Source: Patescibacteria group bacterium
GTDB taxonomy: Bacteria > Patescibacteriota > Microgenomatia > UBA8517
Assembly: GCA_025057695.1 (NCBI GenBank)
Contig: JANWVB010000002.1
Span: forward strand, 1 to 30,841
DNA length: 30,841 nt
Direction of reading: 5' to 3'
In this document: positions 1 to 8,849 of the stretch, one piece after another
Position numbering within the stretch: the stretch's first letter is position 1
Layout of the letters: every line of letters begins with the position of its first letter
The notes under the pieces: model-generated
Database searches by the model: none
The model's input: only the letters and a program-made list of their open reading frames with translations
Told to the model about the DNA's origin: nothing
Made by a program: the position numbers and the translations under genes

Positions 1-22
1 CTCTTTAGCTTTTGCTAAAGAG
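1..22. terminator. perfect 9-bp hairpin at window edge
   Basis: CTCTTTAGC, a TTTT loop and GCTAAAGAG form a perfect inverted repeat. Read on the minus strand it lies about 35 bases past the stop of the SPFH gene and could be its terminator, but the T-tract would be outside the window. Read on the plus strand it is followed by GTATTTTC, a weak T-rich tail, so it could also end an unseen plus-strand gene or serve both directions. Confidence 0.45.
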
Positions 23-56
23 GTATTTTCAATTTTGATTTTCAAGCTCAATGTTT

Positions 57-812
57 TTATTTATTTTTCTTTGCCAAAAAATTATTAATTCCCTCCAAAG
101 CGCGCAAAACTTCAAGCGGTGTCACAAATACAACAGTGTTTGACTGATCAGATGAAATATCGTTTATGGAATTTAAAGTCCTCAAATGCAAAGCTCCAGG
201 AGCAGATGCCATGAGAGACGCGGCCTTTACTAAATTTTCAGCGGCCGCAACTTCTCCTTCGGAATTAATAATCGTTGCTTGTTTTTCTCTCTGCGCTTCA
301 GCTTGCTTCGCCATTGTTCGCACCATACTCTCTGGAAGAATAATATCTTTAAGCTCCACAGACATGACTTCAAGCCCCCAACTTGTTGAAGTTTCGCCAA
401 CTATTTCTTTTATCCGTCCCGCAATAGAATCTCTGTTGGCCAAAAGATCATTTAACTCCACTTCTCCAACAACATTTCGCATTGTGGTTTGCGCCAACTG
501 GTGAACCGCAAAGAAAAAATCTTCTACTTCCAACACCGCTTTTGAAGCATCTATGACTTTGTAGTAAATAACTGCCGAAATCTTTGCAGAAACATTGTCC
601 TTTGTGATTGCCTCTTGATCAGGGACATTAACAGCTTTGGTGCGGATATCCACCTTCTGGTACGATTGGATCACTGGGAATACTAATCTCCAACCCGGTT
701 CCATAATCCCTGTATATTTGCCAAATGTAAATTTCACTCCCCGTTCATACTGATTAATCTGTTTTATTGAAACAACTAAAAGAATAACTATCGGAACAAG
801 AAAAAATTCCAT
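57..812 (-). CDS. SPFH/band 7 protein, slipin (stomatin-like) family
   Basis: A 251-residue membrane scaffold protein of the stomatin/slipin type. It begins with one hydrophobic segment (about residues 3-16), followed directly by the conserved start of the band 7 domain (QINQYERGVKFTFGKYTG). The domain continues through RTKAVNVPDQEAITKDNV and the WGLEVMSVELKDIILPESM stretch. An Ala/Glu-rich helical part follows (about 165-200, AKQAEAQREKQA). Family members oligomerise at the inner face of the membrane and are often paired with an NfeD-type protease partner; no NfeD gene is visible here, so the partner is unknown. The start is the only ATG before the hydrophobic segment and has no Shine-Dalgarno sequence. 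Family assignment is secure; the biological role is not. Confidence 0.92.
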   Translation of the reverse strand: MEFFLVPIVILLVVSIKQINQYERGVKFTFGKYTGIMEPGWRLVFPVIQSYQKVDIRTKAVNVPDQEAITKDNVSAKISAVIYYKVIDASKAVLEVEDFFFAVHQLAQTTMRNVVGEVELNDLLANRDSIAGRIKEIVGETSTSWGLEVMSVELKDIILPESMVRTMAKQAEAQREKQATIINSEGEVAAAENLVKAASLMASAPGALHLRTLNSINDISSDQSNTVVFVTPLEVLRALEGINNFLAKKNK

Positions 813-957
813 AATAAAATTTTATTACTCTAAACTAAATTTTGGAAGACTACCTTTTTTGCCTTAGAACGTTTGAATTTTGCGAACCTCATACTCAAGC
901 AAATTCTTGAATTTGAATAATTGTCTTTCAAAAAAATACACTTTGACAAACTATAAT

Positions 958-988
958 AAACTTCAAAGTCTAAAATCTTTTGAAGTTT
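958..988 (-). terminator. candidate terminator after the trypsin-like protease gene
   Basis: AAACTTCAAA and TTTGAAGTTT form a perfect 10-bp stem around an 11-base loop, touching the stop codon of the 988-2277 gene. On the minus strand it is followed by ATTATAGTTTG, only a modest U-rich tail. The stem is A/T-rich, so termination strength is uncertain. Confidence 0.4.
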
Positions 989-2277
989 CACTCTTTTTTA
1001 TAAAACCACCTCCAATCAATATCTGAAACCGGTACTTCCTTTATATTGCTTTTTTTCAACTTATAAATTCCTTCCTCCCAAACAGTTTCCCATGTCCCTT
1101 CATAATAACGTACGGACAATTCATTATTCTCCCATTTCTTTGAAGTAAACTTGACAAAAACATTATTGCTACGTTTATTCTGTAATTTCGCCAAATGGAC
1201 CGTCATATCTAAAACATTTGCAAATCTGTCAGCCCACTCTTCAAAATTTGTATTCTTGACATAATCTTTGCTCAACAATTTAAACGCGTCTTCTTTTTTC
1301 TGGACTTTAAGGTAATTATAAAATGCCGAAACTGCGCCTTCAGGAGTTGTTAAATCAATCTGTATTTTTGCAACATCCGAATCCGTATATGTGTCTTTCA
1401 TGTTTTCAAATGTAGTCATTGAAACAAAAAAAGAAGTTCCATAAAACCTCAACGTGTTTATACCTACAACTTTTCCGCATCCATCAACTAAAGGTCCACC
1501 ACTCATCCCGGGCGCTAAACTTATATCTGCCTGTACGTAAGTTTCAATACGCCCTTTAATTTGCCTATAACCCAAATAACGACCTCGCAAAATAGTAGGA
1601 TCTCCCTTTAAATCAGATCCCATAGCATAACCTACAGAGTACAATGTTTCACCTTTCACAAGTTCAGTAAAATGAACAAAATTCATAACTTTTTCAGGGT
1701 ACTGTTCACTTAGATAAAGTATTGCAACATCCGTACTTTCATTTCCTTTAATTTCTACTGGAACAACCAATTTTCCATCGTGCATAATCACCTTGGGATT
1801 TGGATCACCTTTTATTATATGAAAGCTAGTAACAATTTGGTCAGGAGCAATAAAAAATCCAGATCCTTCGTTGAAAGCGCTAATAATCCGCACTACCTCG
1901 TGTTCAAATGAATCTTTTTCTTCAACACACCAAAATTTAGAATAACTACCATAATTCCGATAAATGTAATCCGAAATAATCATTAAAGAAAAGAACACAT
2001 AAACAACAATACCAAACCAGATTATAGTTTGAAAAAAATTTTTCCATTTTCTAAATGGCCAAATTATTATTCTAAAAAACGTTTTGATTGTTCCATAGAA
2101 TATAATCCAAAAAATGCGAACTAAATAATAAATAAAATACACCAATAACTTTAAAGGGAAAAGTTTAATGGGAAAAATAAGTTTTTTTACATAGGCTTTC
2201 TTTTTTTGCAAGTCTGTTTTTATTTTTTGCTTGAATCTTGCTTTGAAAATTATAATTTGTGAAAACAACCAATTCAT
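988..2277 (-). CDS. membrane-anchored trypsin-like (HtrA-type) serine protease with C-terminal NTF2-like region
   Basis: A 429-residue protein. The first ~105 residues are basic and hydrophobic, with likely membrane segments near 42-72 and 82-103. The rest should therefore lie outside the membrane. Residues ~125-290 form a trypsin-like domain with a full triad: His153 (in SFHIIKGD), Asp183 (in STDVAILYL) and Ser259 (in APGMSGGPLV). There is no PDZ domain. Residues ~305-415 (starting TTPEGAVSAFYNYL) resemble an NTF2-like/DUF4878-type fold, which is an inference from pattern. A role in extracytoplasmic protein quality control fits the family, but the substrate is unknown. The ORF is intact, and no Shine-Dalgarno sequence is visible at a usable spacing. 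Confidence 0.85.
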   Translation of the reverse strand: MNWLFSQIIIFKARFKQKIKTDLQKKKAYVKKLIFPIKLFPLKLLVYFIYYLVRIFWIIFYGTIKTFFRIIIWPFRKWKNFFQTIIWFGIVVYVFFSLMIISDYIYRNYGSYSKFWCVEEKDSFEHEVVRIISAFNEGSGFFIAPDQIVTSFHIIKGDPNPKVIMHDGKLVVPVEIKGNESTDVAILYLSEQYPEKVMNFVHFTELVKGETLYSVGYAMGSDLKGDPTILRGRYLGYRQIKGRIETYVQADISLAPGMSGGPLVDGCGKVVGINTLRFYGTSFFVSMTTFENMKDTYTDSDVAKIQIDLTTPEGAVSAFYNYLKVQKKEDAFKLLSKDYVKNTNFEEWADRFANVLDMTVHLAKLQNKRSNNVFVKFTSKKWENNELSVRYYEGTWETVWEEGIYKLKKSNIKEVPVSDIDWRWFYKKE

Positions 2278-2413
2278 GCCTTTAGTCGCATTTTACATTC
2301 AAAAAACAGAATTTGAAGTAAGAATTCTTAGATTGGCTATCTAATCAGCTTTAAATAAAAACCAAGCAGGAATTTTGAATGAGATTTTTTAAAACTTCTT
2401 ATACCTGTAAAGT

Positions 2414-2932
2414 TTACTTATCCGTTTTATTCCACAAAAAAACTGTAACTGCACTTCTACAACCACCAATCTTTTCTTCATAAGTAGCAACACCCATTTC
2501 AGAAATATCAAGATTGTCAACAAACCATTTCTTGAAATCCGAATTATAATTGAACATCAACTCATAACTTTCTCTATCGTAAATACCTTGCAAGACATAG
2601 TAAAAAACCTTTTTAGGATACCTTGCTTGGGATAAGGCTTTGGTAATTTTTTCATTACCATATTCGTAATCGGAATTTTTGACTGCTTCCTTGGCAATAA
2701 TCTCTGCTATTTTTTTGAGATTCTCGTTAGCCCTCACGGGATATTTATTACTTCTGCCCCTAACAATATTTAAAACTTCCAATATTCCTTGTTCCGAACC
2801 TAAACTAACTTTTTGGATATCTAAATGCCCTTTTTGCCACTCAACGAGAAAGTCTTGATACTCCAAAGGCAAATAACTCTCGACATCAGAAATAAATGGC
2901 AAGTCGCTCCCTAACAATCTTACATCATCTTC
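2414..2932 (-). pseudogene. C-terminal part of the broken S26-like gene; possible CAP-like domain
   Basis: An open frame whose first Met is at 2917, but the reading continues upstream without a stop (FYEDDVRLLGSD) into the A8 run at 2935-2942. There it would join the S26-like gene if one base were restored, so the Met is probably internal and this is the distal half of one ~336-residue protein. The segment with VLNIVRGRSNKYPVRANENL, then AEIIAKEA, and finally GVATYEEKIGGC with AVTVFLW, has the spacing of a CAP/SCP-like secreted domain. That is a weak pattern match with no decisive residues. If it is instead a separate gene, it has no ribosome-binding site and no recognisable function. Confidence 0.6.
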
Positions 2933-3422
2933 ATAAAAAAAATTCGATTATCGCCCAAAACAAAAACTTTATCTTCTGGACAACTACTTCTTTGCAATTG
3001 GGAATACGAAGCTCGCCATAAGTAGAGGCTTTATTGATAACATAAGGTTCCTGCAAAAGGCTACCATTTACATACACATAACCATTATTCAAAACCACTC
3101 TGTCTCCCGGCAATGCTATTATTCTGTCAATCCCTTGTCTATTTTTAAATGCAACAATCATGCCTCGTTGCGGCTTAAAATTTTCATCTTTTAGAATTAA
3201 CTCTGGAGCTAGCCTAAAACTCTCTTCGTTTGCAGATTTTGCGTAATCTTCCAATCCGTCATAGTGGTAACACCAAGCAAAAGTAGGGTACATATCACCA
3301 CCTCCCACCCTATAATATTTCGTCTTGCCTTTTACCCACCTATTACCAATATAACTGCCTTCTTCAGATTTTTTAAATATAAAGTAAACACCAAAAGACA
3401 ATGTCGCAACAACAGCAAGCAT
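2931..3422 (-). pseudogene. S26 signal peptidase-like protein, frameshifted and lacking both catalytic residues
   Basis: The 163-residue frame starts with one membrane segment (residues 1-16) and carries an S26 fold: YYRVGGGDMYPTF matches the box holding the nucleophile, and DRIIALPGDRV matches the box with the general base. The usual Ser is Asp43 and the usual Lys is Asp99, so the classical Ser/Lys dyad is absent. The conserved third box, PEDKVFVLGDNR, exists at 2944-2979 but in another frame; one extra base near 2977-2981 would give VVVPEDKVFVLGDNR. A second single-base loss in the A8 run (2935-2942) separates the frame from the downstream piece. A basic MKK-type start (ATG at about 3451-3453) just upstream is also out of frame. 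Probably a decaying gene or a non-peptidase S26 homologue; assembly indels are the alternative. Confidence 0.7.
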
Positions 3423-3650
3423 TAAACATAAAATTAAAACAATTTCTTTTCTTCATAAATAATTTTTTTTAAAAGTTAATTTTATATTAATTAATTTGAT
3501 TTAACAATTACTTAACATGTAACACAATCAAAAAAACTTTGATTTCATTGAATAAATTGCCATTCTTTAACAGGAGCCAAAGAATAACAGACTTAGATTC
3601 TATCTCGCATCAAAATAAATACAAAAGTAAGCTCTTTTTGTAAAACTTGG

Positions 3651-4193
3651 TTAAGATCTTAGCCATAAATAATCTACGCCTTCTTCTTTTATTCTGATAT
3701 CGCAAGAATTGTCAAATAAATACAAAAAAGCATGCCATCTATGCGCGTCTGAACCTTTTCTGCAAGAATCTCCCATGGTATCTTCGGTGGCTATTTTAAT
3801 CAAACTTTTTGCTTTGATGCCAATTTCTTCTTCAAGTTCCCGCAAGCCTGCCTGTGCTGGATATTCGTCTGATTCAACATGTCCGGAAGGAAAGGAATAG
3901 TGTAAGAAAAAGGATATATAGTCCTTTCAAAAAATAAAAATTTATTTTGCTTATTCTTCACAAAAACACCTGCGTTTTTGTGCTAATATTCACCCTTTTC
4001 GTCAATTCACTACTTTATGGACAGATCGATTACTATTGATCTTTCGCTAACTTTGCCGCACTTGCCGCATAAATAATAAGCCTTAACCATCTTGTAAATT
4101 CTTTAAATTTCTTCTGCATGACAAGATTGGCAGTATTGGTAATCTTGTCCATCATTCTTCCAGCGGGAGTCCAGCTTCATGAGGCATATTGTA
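3651..4193 (-). pseudogene. zinc-ribbon Nudix hydrolase, degraded
   Basis: Fragments in a consistent order spell one former gene. A zinc ribbon is represented by YCQSCH (about 4125-4140) and YLCGKCG (about 4050-4070). Next come HKNAGVFVKNKQNKF and FERTIYPF, then a perfect Nudix box GHVESDEYP..LRELEEEIGI (consensus GX5EX7REUXEEXGU) and GDSCRKGSDAHRWHAF. The frame is broken by TAA at 4103-4105, tandem TGA/TAG at 4007-4012, TAG at 3983-3985 and a single-base deletion near 3886-3895. The C-terminus stops early after DYLWLRS. The longest surviving frame, from an internal Met (3651-3845), begins inside the Nudix box and cannot make an active enzyme. The 5' limit is uncertain. Confidence 0.85.
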
Positions 4194-4250
4194 AATAAAA
4201 CACAAATAAAACTTAAAATTTGTCTTGAAGTCAATTTGGTAAAAATCATA

Positions 4251-7028
4251 TTAACCTTTCTGGGGATAGTGACAAAACTTCCACTTCTTACCACTACCAC
4301 ACCAGCAAGGATCGTTGCGTCCAATTTTTGCTTTTGAAATAGATTGTTTTTTGCCGGCATCGCCTAATCTGCTATCGGACAAAGCCTTGTCTAAAATTTT
4401 TTGTTCCTTGGTTTCAAACACAGGCATTCCTTGTTTTGCGACATAATTGGCAGTCGCGTCAATCAATCCGGTATTATCATTATTATCAAAATTTGTCTTT
4501 GCATCGCCAAGCGGAGGTTCAAATGGCATTTGCAAAGCCTGTATTCTAAATAATCGAAGCGATAATTCGTAATCTATATTTTCCAAAAGATTCTCAAAAA
4601 GCATGTAAGCTTCGTTTTTGAATTCAACTAAAGGATCTTTTTGACCATAAGCGCGAAGTCTTACACTGTTTCTCAAATCATCCAAAGTGTCAATATGCTC
4701 TATCCATAGTTTGTCAATTGATGACAAATACGAAACTTTGCAAATTTGTTTAAATACACTTTCGCCAACTTCTTTTTTGCGCGCATCAATTACATCTCTC
4801 ACCGCTTTCTTAAGCAAATCCTTAACAAGATCAATATCTTGCAATCTCTTTTCCACTTCTTTCTTCATTCTTTTTCTGGACGGATTATCAAACGGAACTA
4901 TTTCAACAAAGCGATTTACCAAAGTCTCAACATCTATTGATCCATTTTCCAGAGTTGATATAAGAGCTATTCTGTCTATTTGAGAATCAAGCTTTTCTTG
5001 TATTTCATTTGATAGATCCTCTGATTCCAAAACTTTCCTTCTAAGTTTATAAACAAAATCGCGCTGTTGATTGATAACATCGTCATACTCAACCACATGT
5101 TTTCTTGAATCAAAATGAAATCCTTCAACTTTAATCTGCGCTTGTTCTATAACACGGGAGATCAAGCTATTTTCTATAGATTCATTCTCCCCAATTTTTA
5201 GCTTATCCATAATAGACTTAATCTGATCGCCGCCAAATATACGCATTAGATCATCTTCCAAAGAAAGAAAAAATTGGGAAGACCCTGGGTCTCCTTGCCT
5301 CCCTGCGCGTCCCCGCAACTGATTGTCTATCCTTCTTGATTCGTGTCTCTCAGTGCCAATGACATGGAGTCCACCAACTTTTACTACTTTGTCATGCTCT
5401 ACCTTCCAATCTTTGTACACTTGAGATTTCTCAAATTGCTCTTGGGAGATCCCTTCAGGCTTTTCAGGAATTGCCCCACCCAAAATTATATCCACTCCGC
5501 GCCCGGCCATATTGGTAGCAACAGTTACAGCTCCCGGTTTGCCAGCGTCAGCTATAACCAAAGCTTCCTTTTCGTGATTTTTTGCGTTCAAAATGTTATG
5601 CGGAATTTTCTTTCGCCTAAGAAGACTACCCAATATCTCATTTTTTTCTATTGAAGTGGTACCTATAAGAACCGGTTGACCTTTACTGCGTCTTTTTTCC
5701 ACCTCGTCAACAATAGCGCTATATTTGGCTCGAACCGTTTTATAAATTACATCAGGCATGTCTTTCCGAATCATTTGTTTGTGAGTGGGAATAACCACCA
5801 CATCCAATTTGTATATCTTTTTGAATTCCTCCGCTTCTGTGGCGGCAGTGCCCGTCATACCCGAAAGCACTTCATATAGTCTAAAATAATTCTGAAACGA
5901 TATTGTTGCCAAAGTTTTGCTTTCCTGTTGGATAGGAACCTTTTCTTTTGCCTCAATAGCTTGGTGCAATCCATCGCTCCAACGCCTGCCAACCATTAGT
6001 CTCCCCGTAAATTCATCAACTATAATTATTGAATTATCCTTAACCACATAATCCCTGTTTCTTAGAAACAAAGTTTTCGCTCTCAAAGCATTCTCTATAT
6101 GATGAATTGCTTCGTAATCGCTTTCGTATAAATTATCCACACCGAGTATTTTTTCAACCCTTGTAATTCCATGCTCTGTAAGAGTTGCTGTTTTGTATTT
6201 TTCGTCAACCTTAAAATCTGTATCTGGATTAAGTTTCTCAACAAGCTCGGCAAACTTGTAATATTTGTCAGTTGGATCAGTATCTGGAGCTGAAATAATA
6301 AGAGGAGTGCGCGCCTCGTCTATAAGAACAGAGTCAACCTCGTCAACAATCGCAAAATAGTGATCTCTTTGGACTACCTGATCAAGGGAATTAACCATAT
6401 TGTCGCGAAGATAATCAAAACCAAATTCATTGTTAGTCCCATAAGTCACATCCGCCTGGTACGCTTCTTTCCTGCTGACAGGCCTTAAATGCGATAATCT
6501 TTCATCTCCATGAGAATCATCTGAGTAAGACTTGTCATAGATAAAAGATTTATTTTCCTGAATAACAACACCAACACTTAAGCCCAAGAATTCAAATATG
6601 GGACCATTCCAACCTGCTCCAAGTCTGGCAAGATAATCATTAACAGTAACCAAATGCACACTTTTGCCTGTAAGCGATCTCAAATACAAAGCGGGAACAG
6701 CCGACAAAGTTTTTCCTTCGCCTGTTTTTTGCTCAGCAACTTTGCCCTGAAAAAGAGCTACAGCTGCCATCAATTGAACATCATAGTGTCTTTTGCCTAA
6801 AGCGCGTTTTGAAGCTTCTCTAACAAGAGCAAAAGCATATGGCAAAATATTTTCCAAACTTTCACCATCTTTTACGCTTTTTCTCAAATTTTGAGTTTCT
6901 TTGGGAAACTCCTTGTCCTTAAGTTTTCTTACTTTATCTTCAAGCGAGTTTATTTTATCAACAACTTTTCTTAATTTTGAAATTTCTTTTTCGTTAAGAT
7001 CAAGAAGTTTTGTGAAAAATTTAAGCAT
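4251..7028 (-). CDS. secA: preprotein translocase ATPase SecA
   Basis: A 925-residue motor that drives preproteins through SecYEG. Walker A is QKTGEGKT (about 100-107) and the DEAD-type box is VDEVDSVLIDEARTPL. The second helicase half has TNMAGRGVDIILGG and GLHVIGTERHESRRIDNQLRGRAGRQGD. The C-terminus carries the SEC-C zinc motif CWCGSGKKWKFCH, normally used for SecB/lipid contact. Length and order are as usual. The start ATG is 13 bases after an extended -10 box and has no Shine-Dalgarno sequence. The gene is intact over 2.8 kb, which argues against frequent sequencing indels nearby. Confidence 0.98.
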   Translation of the reverse strand: MLKFFTKLLDLNEKEISKLRKVVDKINSLEDKVRKLKDKEFPKETQNLRKSVKDGESLENILPYAFALVREASKRALGKRHYDVQLMAAVALFQGKVAEQKTGEGKTLSAVPALYLRSLTGKSVHLVTVNDYLARLGAGWNGPIFEFLGLSVGVVIQENKSFIYDKSYSDDSHGDERLSHLRPVSRKEAYQADVTYGTNNEFGFDYLRDNMVNSLDQVVQRDHYFAIVDEVDSVLIDEARTPLIISAPDTDPTDKYYKFAELVEKLNPDTDFKVDEKYKTATLTEHGITRVEKILGVDNLYESDYEAIHHIENALRAKTLFLRNRDYVVKDNSIIIVDEFTGRLMVGRRWSDGLHQAIEAKEKVPIQQESKTLATISFQNYFRLYEVLSGMTGTAATEAEEFKKIYKLDVVVIPTHKQMIRKDMPDVIYKTVRAKYSAIVDEVEKRRSKGQPVLIGTTSIEKNEILGSLLRRKKIPHNILNAKNHEKEALVIADAGKPGAVTVATNMAGRGVDIILGGAIPEKPEGISQEQFEKSQVYKDWKVEHDKVVKVGGLHVIGTERHESRRIDNQLRGRAGRQGDPGSSQFFLSLEDDLMRIFGGDQIKSIMDKLKIGENESIENSLISRVIEQAQIKVEGFHFDSRKHVVEYDDVINQQRDFVYKLRRKVLESEDLSNEIQEKLDSQIDRIALISTLENGSIDVETLVNRFVEIVPFDNPSRKRMKKEVEKRLQDIDLVKDLLKKAVRDVIDARKKEVGESVFKQICKVSYLSSIDKLWIEHIDTLDDLRNSVRLRAYGQKDPLVEFKNEAYMLFENLLENIDYELSLRLFRIQALQMPFEPPLGDAKTNFDNNDNTGLIDATANYVAKQGMPVFETKEQKILDKALSDSRLGDAGKKQSISKAKIGRNDPCWCGSGKKWKFCHYPQKG

Positions 7029-7041
7029 AAGTCAAGAATAG

Positions 7042-7050
7042 ATTCTAACA
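7042..7050 (-). promoter_or_regulatory. secA extended -10 promoter
   Basis: On the minus strand TGTTAGAAT (TGn plus TAGAAT, five of six matches to TATAAT) ends 13 bases before the secA ATG. No good -35 is seen at 17 bases, as is common for extended -10 promoters. The mRNA leader would be only about 6 bases. Confidence 0.5.
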
Positions 7051-7137
7051 GAAACTACATTTGATTGATAGCATAATAGTAGGCTAACATATACACTGAA
7101 AAATCAGATTTTAAAAAAATAAAATATGTAAACACAT

Positions 7138-7662
7138 ATGACAGTCAAAAAATCAAAGAAAATCAATTCAACAGAAAACAACACAAAAGAAAAAACCAAT
7201 AAAATTAATAAAGATGACCAACACATCAAAAGACTTTATAGATCTGAAACCAACAAGATCTTGGGAGGTGTTTGCGGAGGATTGGCAGAGTTTTTTGATG
7301 TTGATCCAACAATTGTGAGAATTATATTTATCTTTCTTTGTTTTTTCGGAGGATCAGGATTTCTCATATACATCATCTTATGGATCATACTGCCAAGCTA
7401 TAATTCTAATAACTTAATTCTCACCAATAAGGATATTCAAGATAATGCATTAGAAATGCACTCAAAAGCTCAAGAATTAACTAATAAATTTAACCAGGCT
7501 GTTCAAAAAAGAAATTCAAAACAAGCATTTGGATTTATACTAATATTTGTCGGCGTAGTCTTTTTGCTTTCCAACTTTGGCATTCTAGGCAAAATTGACT
7601 TCGAACGAATTTGGCCTGCAATTTTGATTGCAATAGGAGTTGCAATTTTGTTTAAAAATTAA
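7138..7662 (+). CDS. PspC-domain membrane protein
   Basis: A 174-residue protein with a Lys/Asn-rich cytoplasmic N-terminus (1-30), then a PspC domain (about 32-90: RLYRSETNKILGGVCGGLAE, FFDVDPTIVRI, followed by a transmembrane stretch ending ILWIILPS). A hydrophilic helix follows (95-125). The C-terminus has two hydrophobic segments (about 131-173, FGFILIFVGVVFLLSNFGIL and the IGVAILF end) of the LiaI/LiaF type. PspC proteins sense or buffer envelope stress in other bacteria, but no PspA or LiaRS-like regulator is nearby. Divergent from secA and convergent with the next gene, so it forms its own transcript. Confidence 0.85.
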   Translation: MTVKKSKKINSTENNTKEKTNKINKDDQHIKRLYRSETNKILGGVCGGLAEFFDVDPTIVRIIFIFLCFFGGSGFLIYIILWIILPSYNSNNLILTNKDIQDNALEMHSKAQELTNKFNQAVQKRNSKQAFGFILIFVGVVFLLSNFGILGKIDFERIWPAILIAIGVAILFKN

Positions 7663-7678
7663 GGAAAAAAAGCTTTAA

Positions 7679-8170
7679 TTAAACAATTAAACTAGTATTT
7701 AATTTTGGGCAATTATCATTTGAATTGGCACCAAGCAACAAAACTTCTCCACCTCTATTAAAGTGTTTTGCAATGTAAATTAAGTTTTGAGGCAAATACA
7801 AAGCAGAACTTTGCAAAACTCGAAAGCCATTAACAAATCTAACAAAAGGATGAGCAACATTGTTCCTTTCCAAATCTTCAAGCCAATTTTTAGCACCTGT
7901 AATTGCACCAAAATCAGCAATCGTTGTTGGCGATCCAATTTCATTTTCAACTCTTGCTCCAACTCTAGGCAATGGATTGGTGTTATATGAAACAACAATT
8001 TGCAATCTATCAATTCCTATAGGGAATGATTCATACTCACAATGTTGATTTTGTCTCTCAATCAAATAAATTCTGTAAAAATCAGGATAAGCATCTTTCC
8101 ATGCCAACAATAACAATTGATTTGGCTCAAGAATACCTAAATCAACTAGCCTCTGATAACTCTCTTTCAT
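7679..8170 (-). CDS. hypothetical protein
   Basis: A 163-residue protein that I do not recognise. The ATG at 8170 (MKESYQRLVDLGIL) is preferred over the TTG at 8200, which overlaps the end of the upstream gene. It has no signal peptide or membrane segment. Visible features are an aromatic N-terminal half (AWKDAYPDFYRIYLIERQ), a central VVSYNTNPLPRVGARVENE segment and a C-terminal VLLLGAN. It lies 13 bases after a spermidine-synthase-like methyltransferase gene and probably shares its transcript with that gene and the ABC exporter. The short C-terminus converges on the PspC gene with a 16-base gap. Confidence 0.6.
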   Translation of the reverse strand: MKESYQRLVDLGILEPNQLLLLAWKDAYPDFYRIYLIERQNQHCEYESFPIGIDRLQIVVSYNTNPLPRVGARVENEIGSPTTIADFGAITGAKNWLEDLERNNVAHPFVRFVNGFRVLQSSALYLPQNLIYIAKHFNRGGEVLLLGANSNDNCPKLNTSLIV

Positions 8171-8183
8171 AAATATTTGATTA

Positions 8184-8849
8184 TTAATTACTGCAAACAA
8201 ACATCACATTAGCCTCAGGATAAACAACATCAACCTTATTAAACACACTTTCAAGTATTCTACCAAATTTTGCAGAACTTGGGCGTTTATCTCCGTAATA
8301 CAATCTGTTAAACACCACCACACCATTCTCTACTAAAAGCGATTTTAAAAGTTTCGGAAATTCTTCATTATCAAATTTATCTGGATAACAGTCCCCAAAA
8401 TACAAATCCACACCAATCAAATCAAAGACTCTGCATTGCAATTTTAAATTGACAATAGCATCAAAAGCGTCCGAAATTATTACTTCCATCTCTTTCGTGT
8501 TAAGTTTCATATACTTTTCTCCCATCTCTACCATCTTTGCGTCTATATCAACTCCAACAATTTCCATCTCAGGCCAAAATCGCTTCCATACATGAACTAC
8601 AGACCCACCACCAAGACCAAGCAACAAACCACTTTTGAAACTAAAATTATTTATCTTTGATTTTTTTATCGTAGTTGCCCAGATTTCTTTAATTAATTTT
8701 CCTGACTGTGTAAGTCCGCCAACTTTTATATAAGTGCCAAATGCAAAATCGTAAATCACTGCAATCTCGCCATTGTGCTTAGAATTGGTTTTCTCTAAAA
8801 CTTTTTTGCCTGTTAAAATATCCGACAAGGTTGCCATTTTAATTCTCAC
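8184..8849 (-). CDS. spermidine synthase-like SAM-dependent methyltransferase family protein
   Basis: A 221-residue Rossmann-fold protein of the spermidine synthase type. The nucleotide motif is LLLGLGGGSVV (the usual GGGDG is GGGSV), followed by the acidic ribose contact GVDIDAKMVEMG, then ISDAFD and FDLIGVDLYFGD, where the family places its catalytic Asp. It lacks a full N-terminal beta-domain and the polyamine-binding Tyr/Asp set cannot be confirmed, so calling it a spermidine synthase would be overreach. The first codon is a GTG at 8849 that overlaps the TGA of the ABC transporter (GTGA), implying coupling; the ATG at 8837 is an alternative start. Confidence 0.75.
   Translation of the reverse strand: MRIKMATLSDILTGKKVLEKTNSKHNGEIAVIYDFAFGTYIKVGGLTQSGKLIKEIWATTIKKSKINNFSFKSGLLLGLGGGSVVHVWKRFWPEMEIVGVDIDAKMVEMGEKYMKLNTKEMEVIISDAFDAIVNLKLQCRVFDLIGVDLYFGDCYPDKFDNEEFPKLLKSLLVENGVVVFNRLYYGDKRPSSAKFGRILESVFNKVDVVYPEANVMFVCSN

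Noticed and set aside
3526..3544. Inverted repeat AATCAAA/TTTGATT as terminator of the Nudix gene
   Set aside because: No T-run follows on the minus strand and the stem has one G-C pair per arm; too weak to call.
2414..4193. All frame breaks being sequencing errors
   Set aside because: The single-base losses near homopolymers could be, but the Nudix stops are substitutions and long homopolymer-rich genes (secA, lon, ABC exporter) are intact. Not fully excluded for the two indels in the S26-like gene.
4103..4360. 85-residue minus-strand frame overlapping the secA C-terminus
   Set aside because: Its first half is secA in another frame; only the distal part is meaningful, as the zinc-ribbon start of the Nudix relict.
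8184..8849. Naming the methyltransferase-like gene speE
   Set aside because: The GGGDG motif is altered and the N-terminal domain and polyamine-site residues cannot be verified, so the substrate is unknown.
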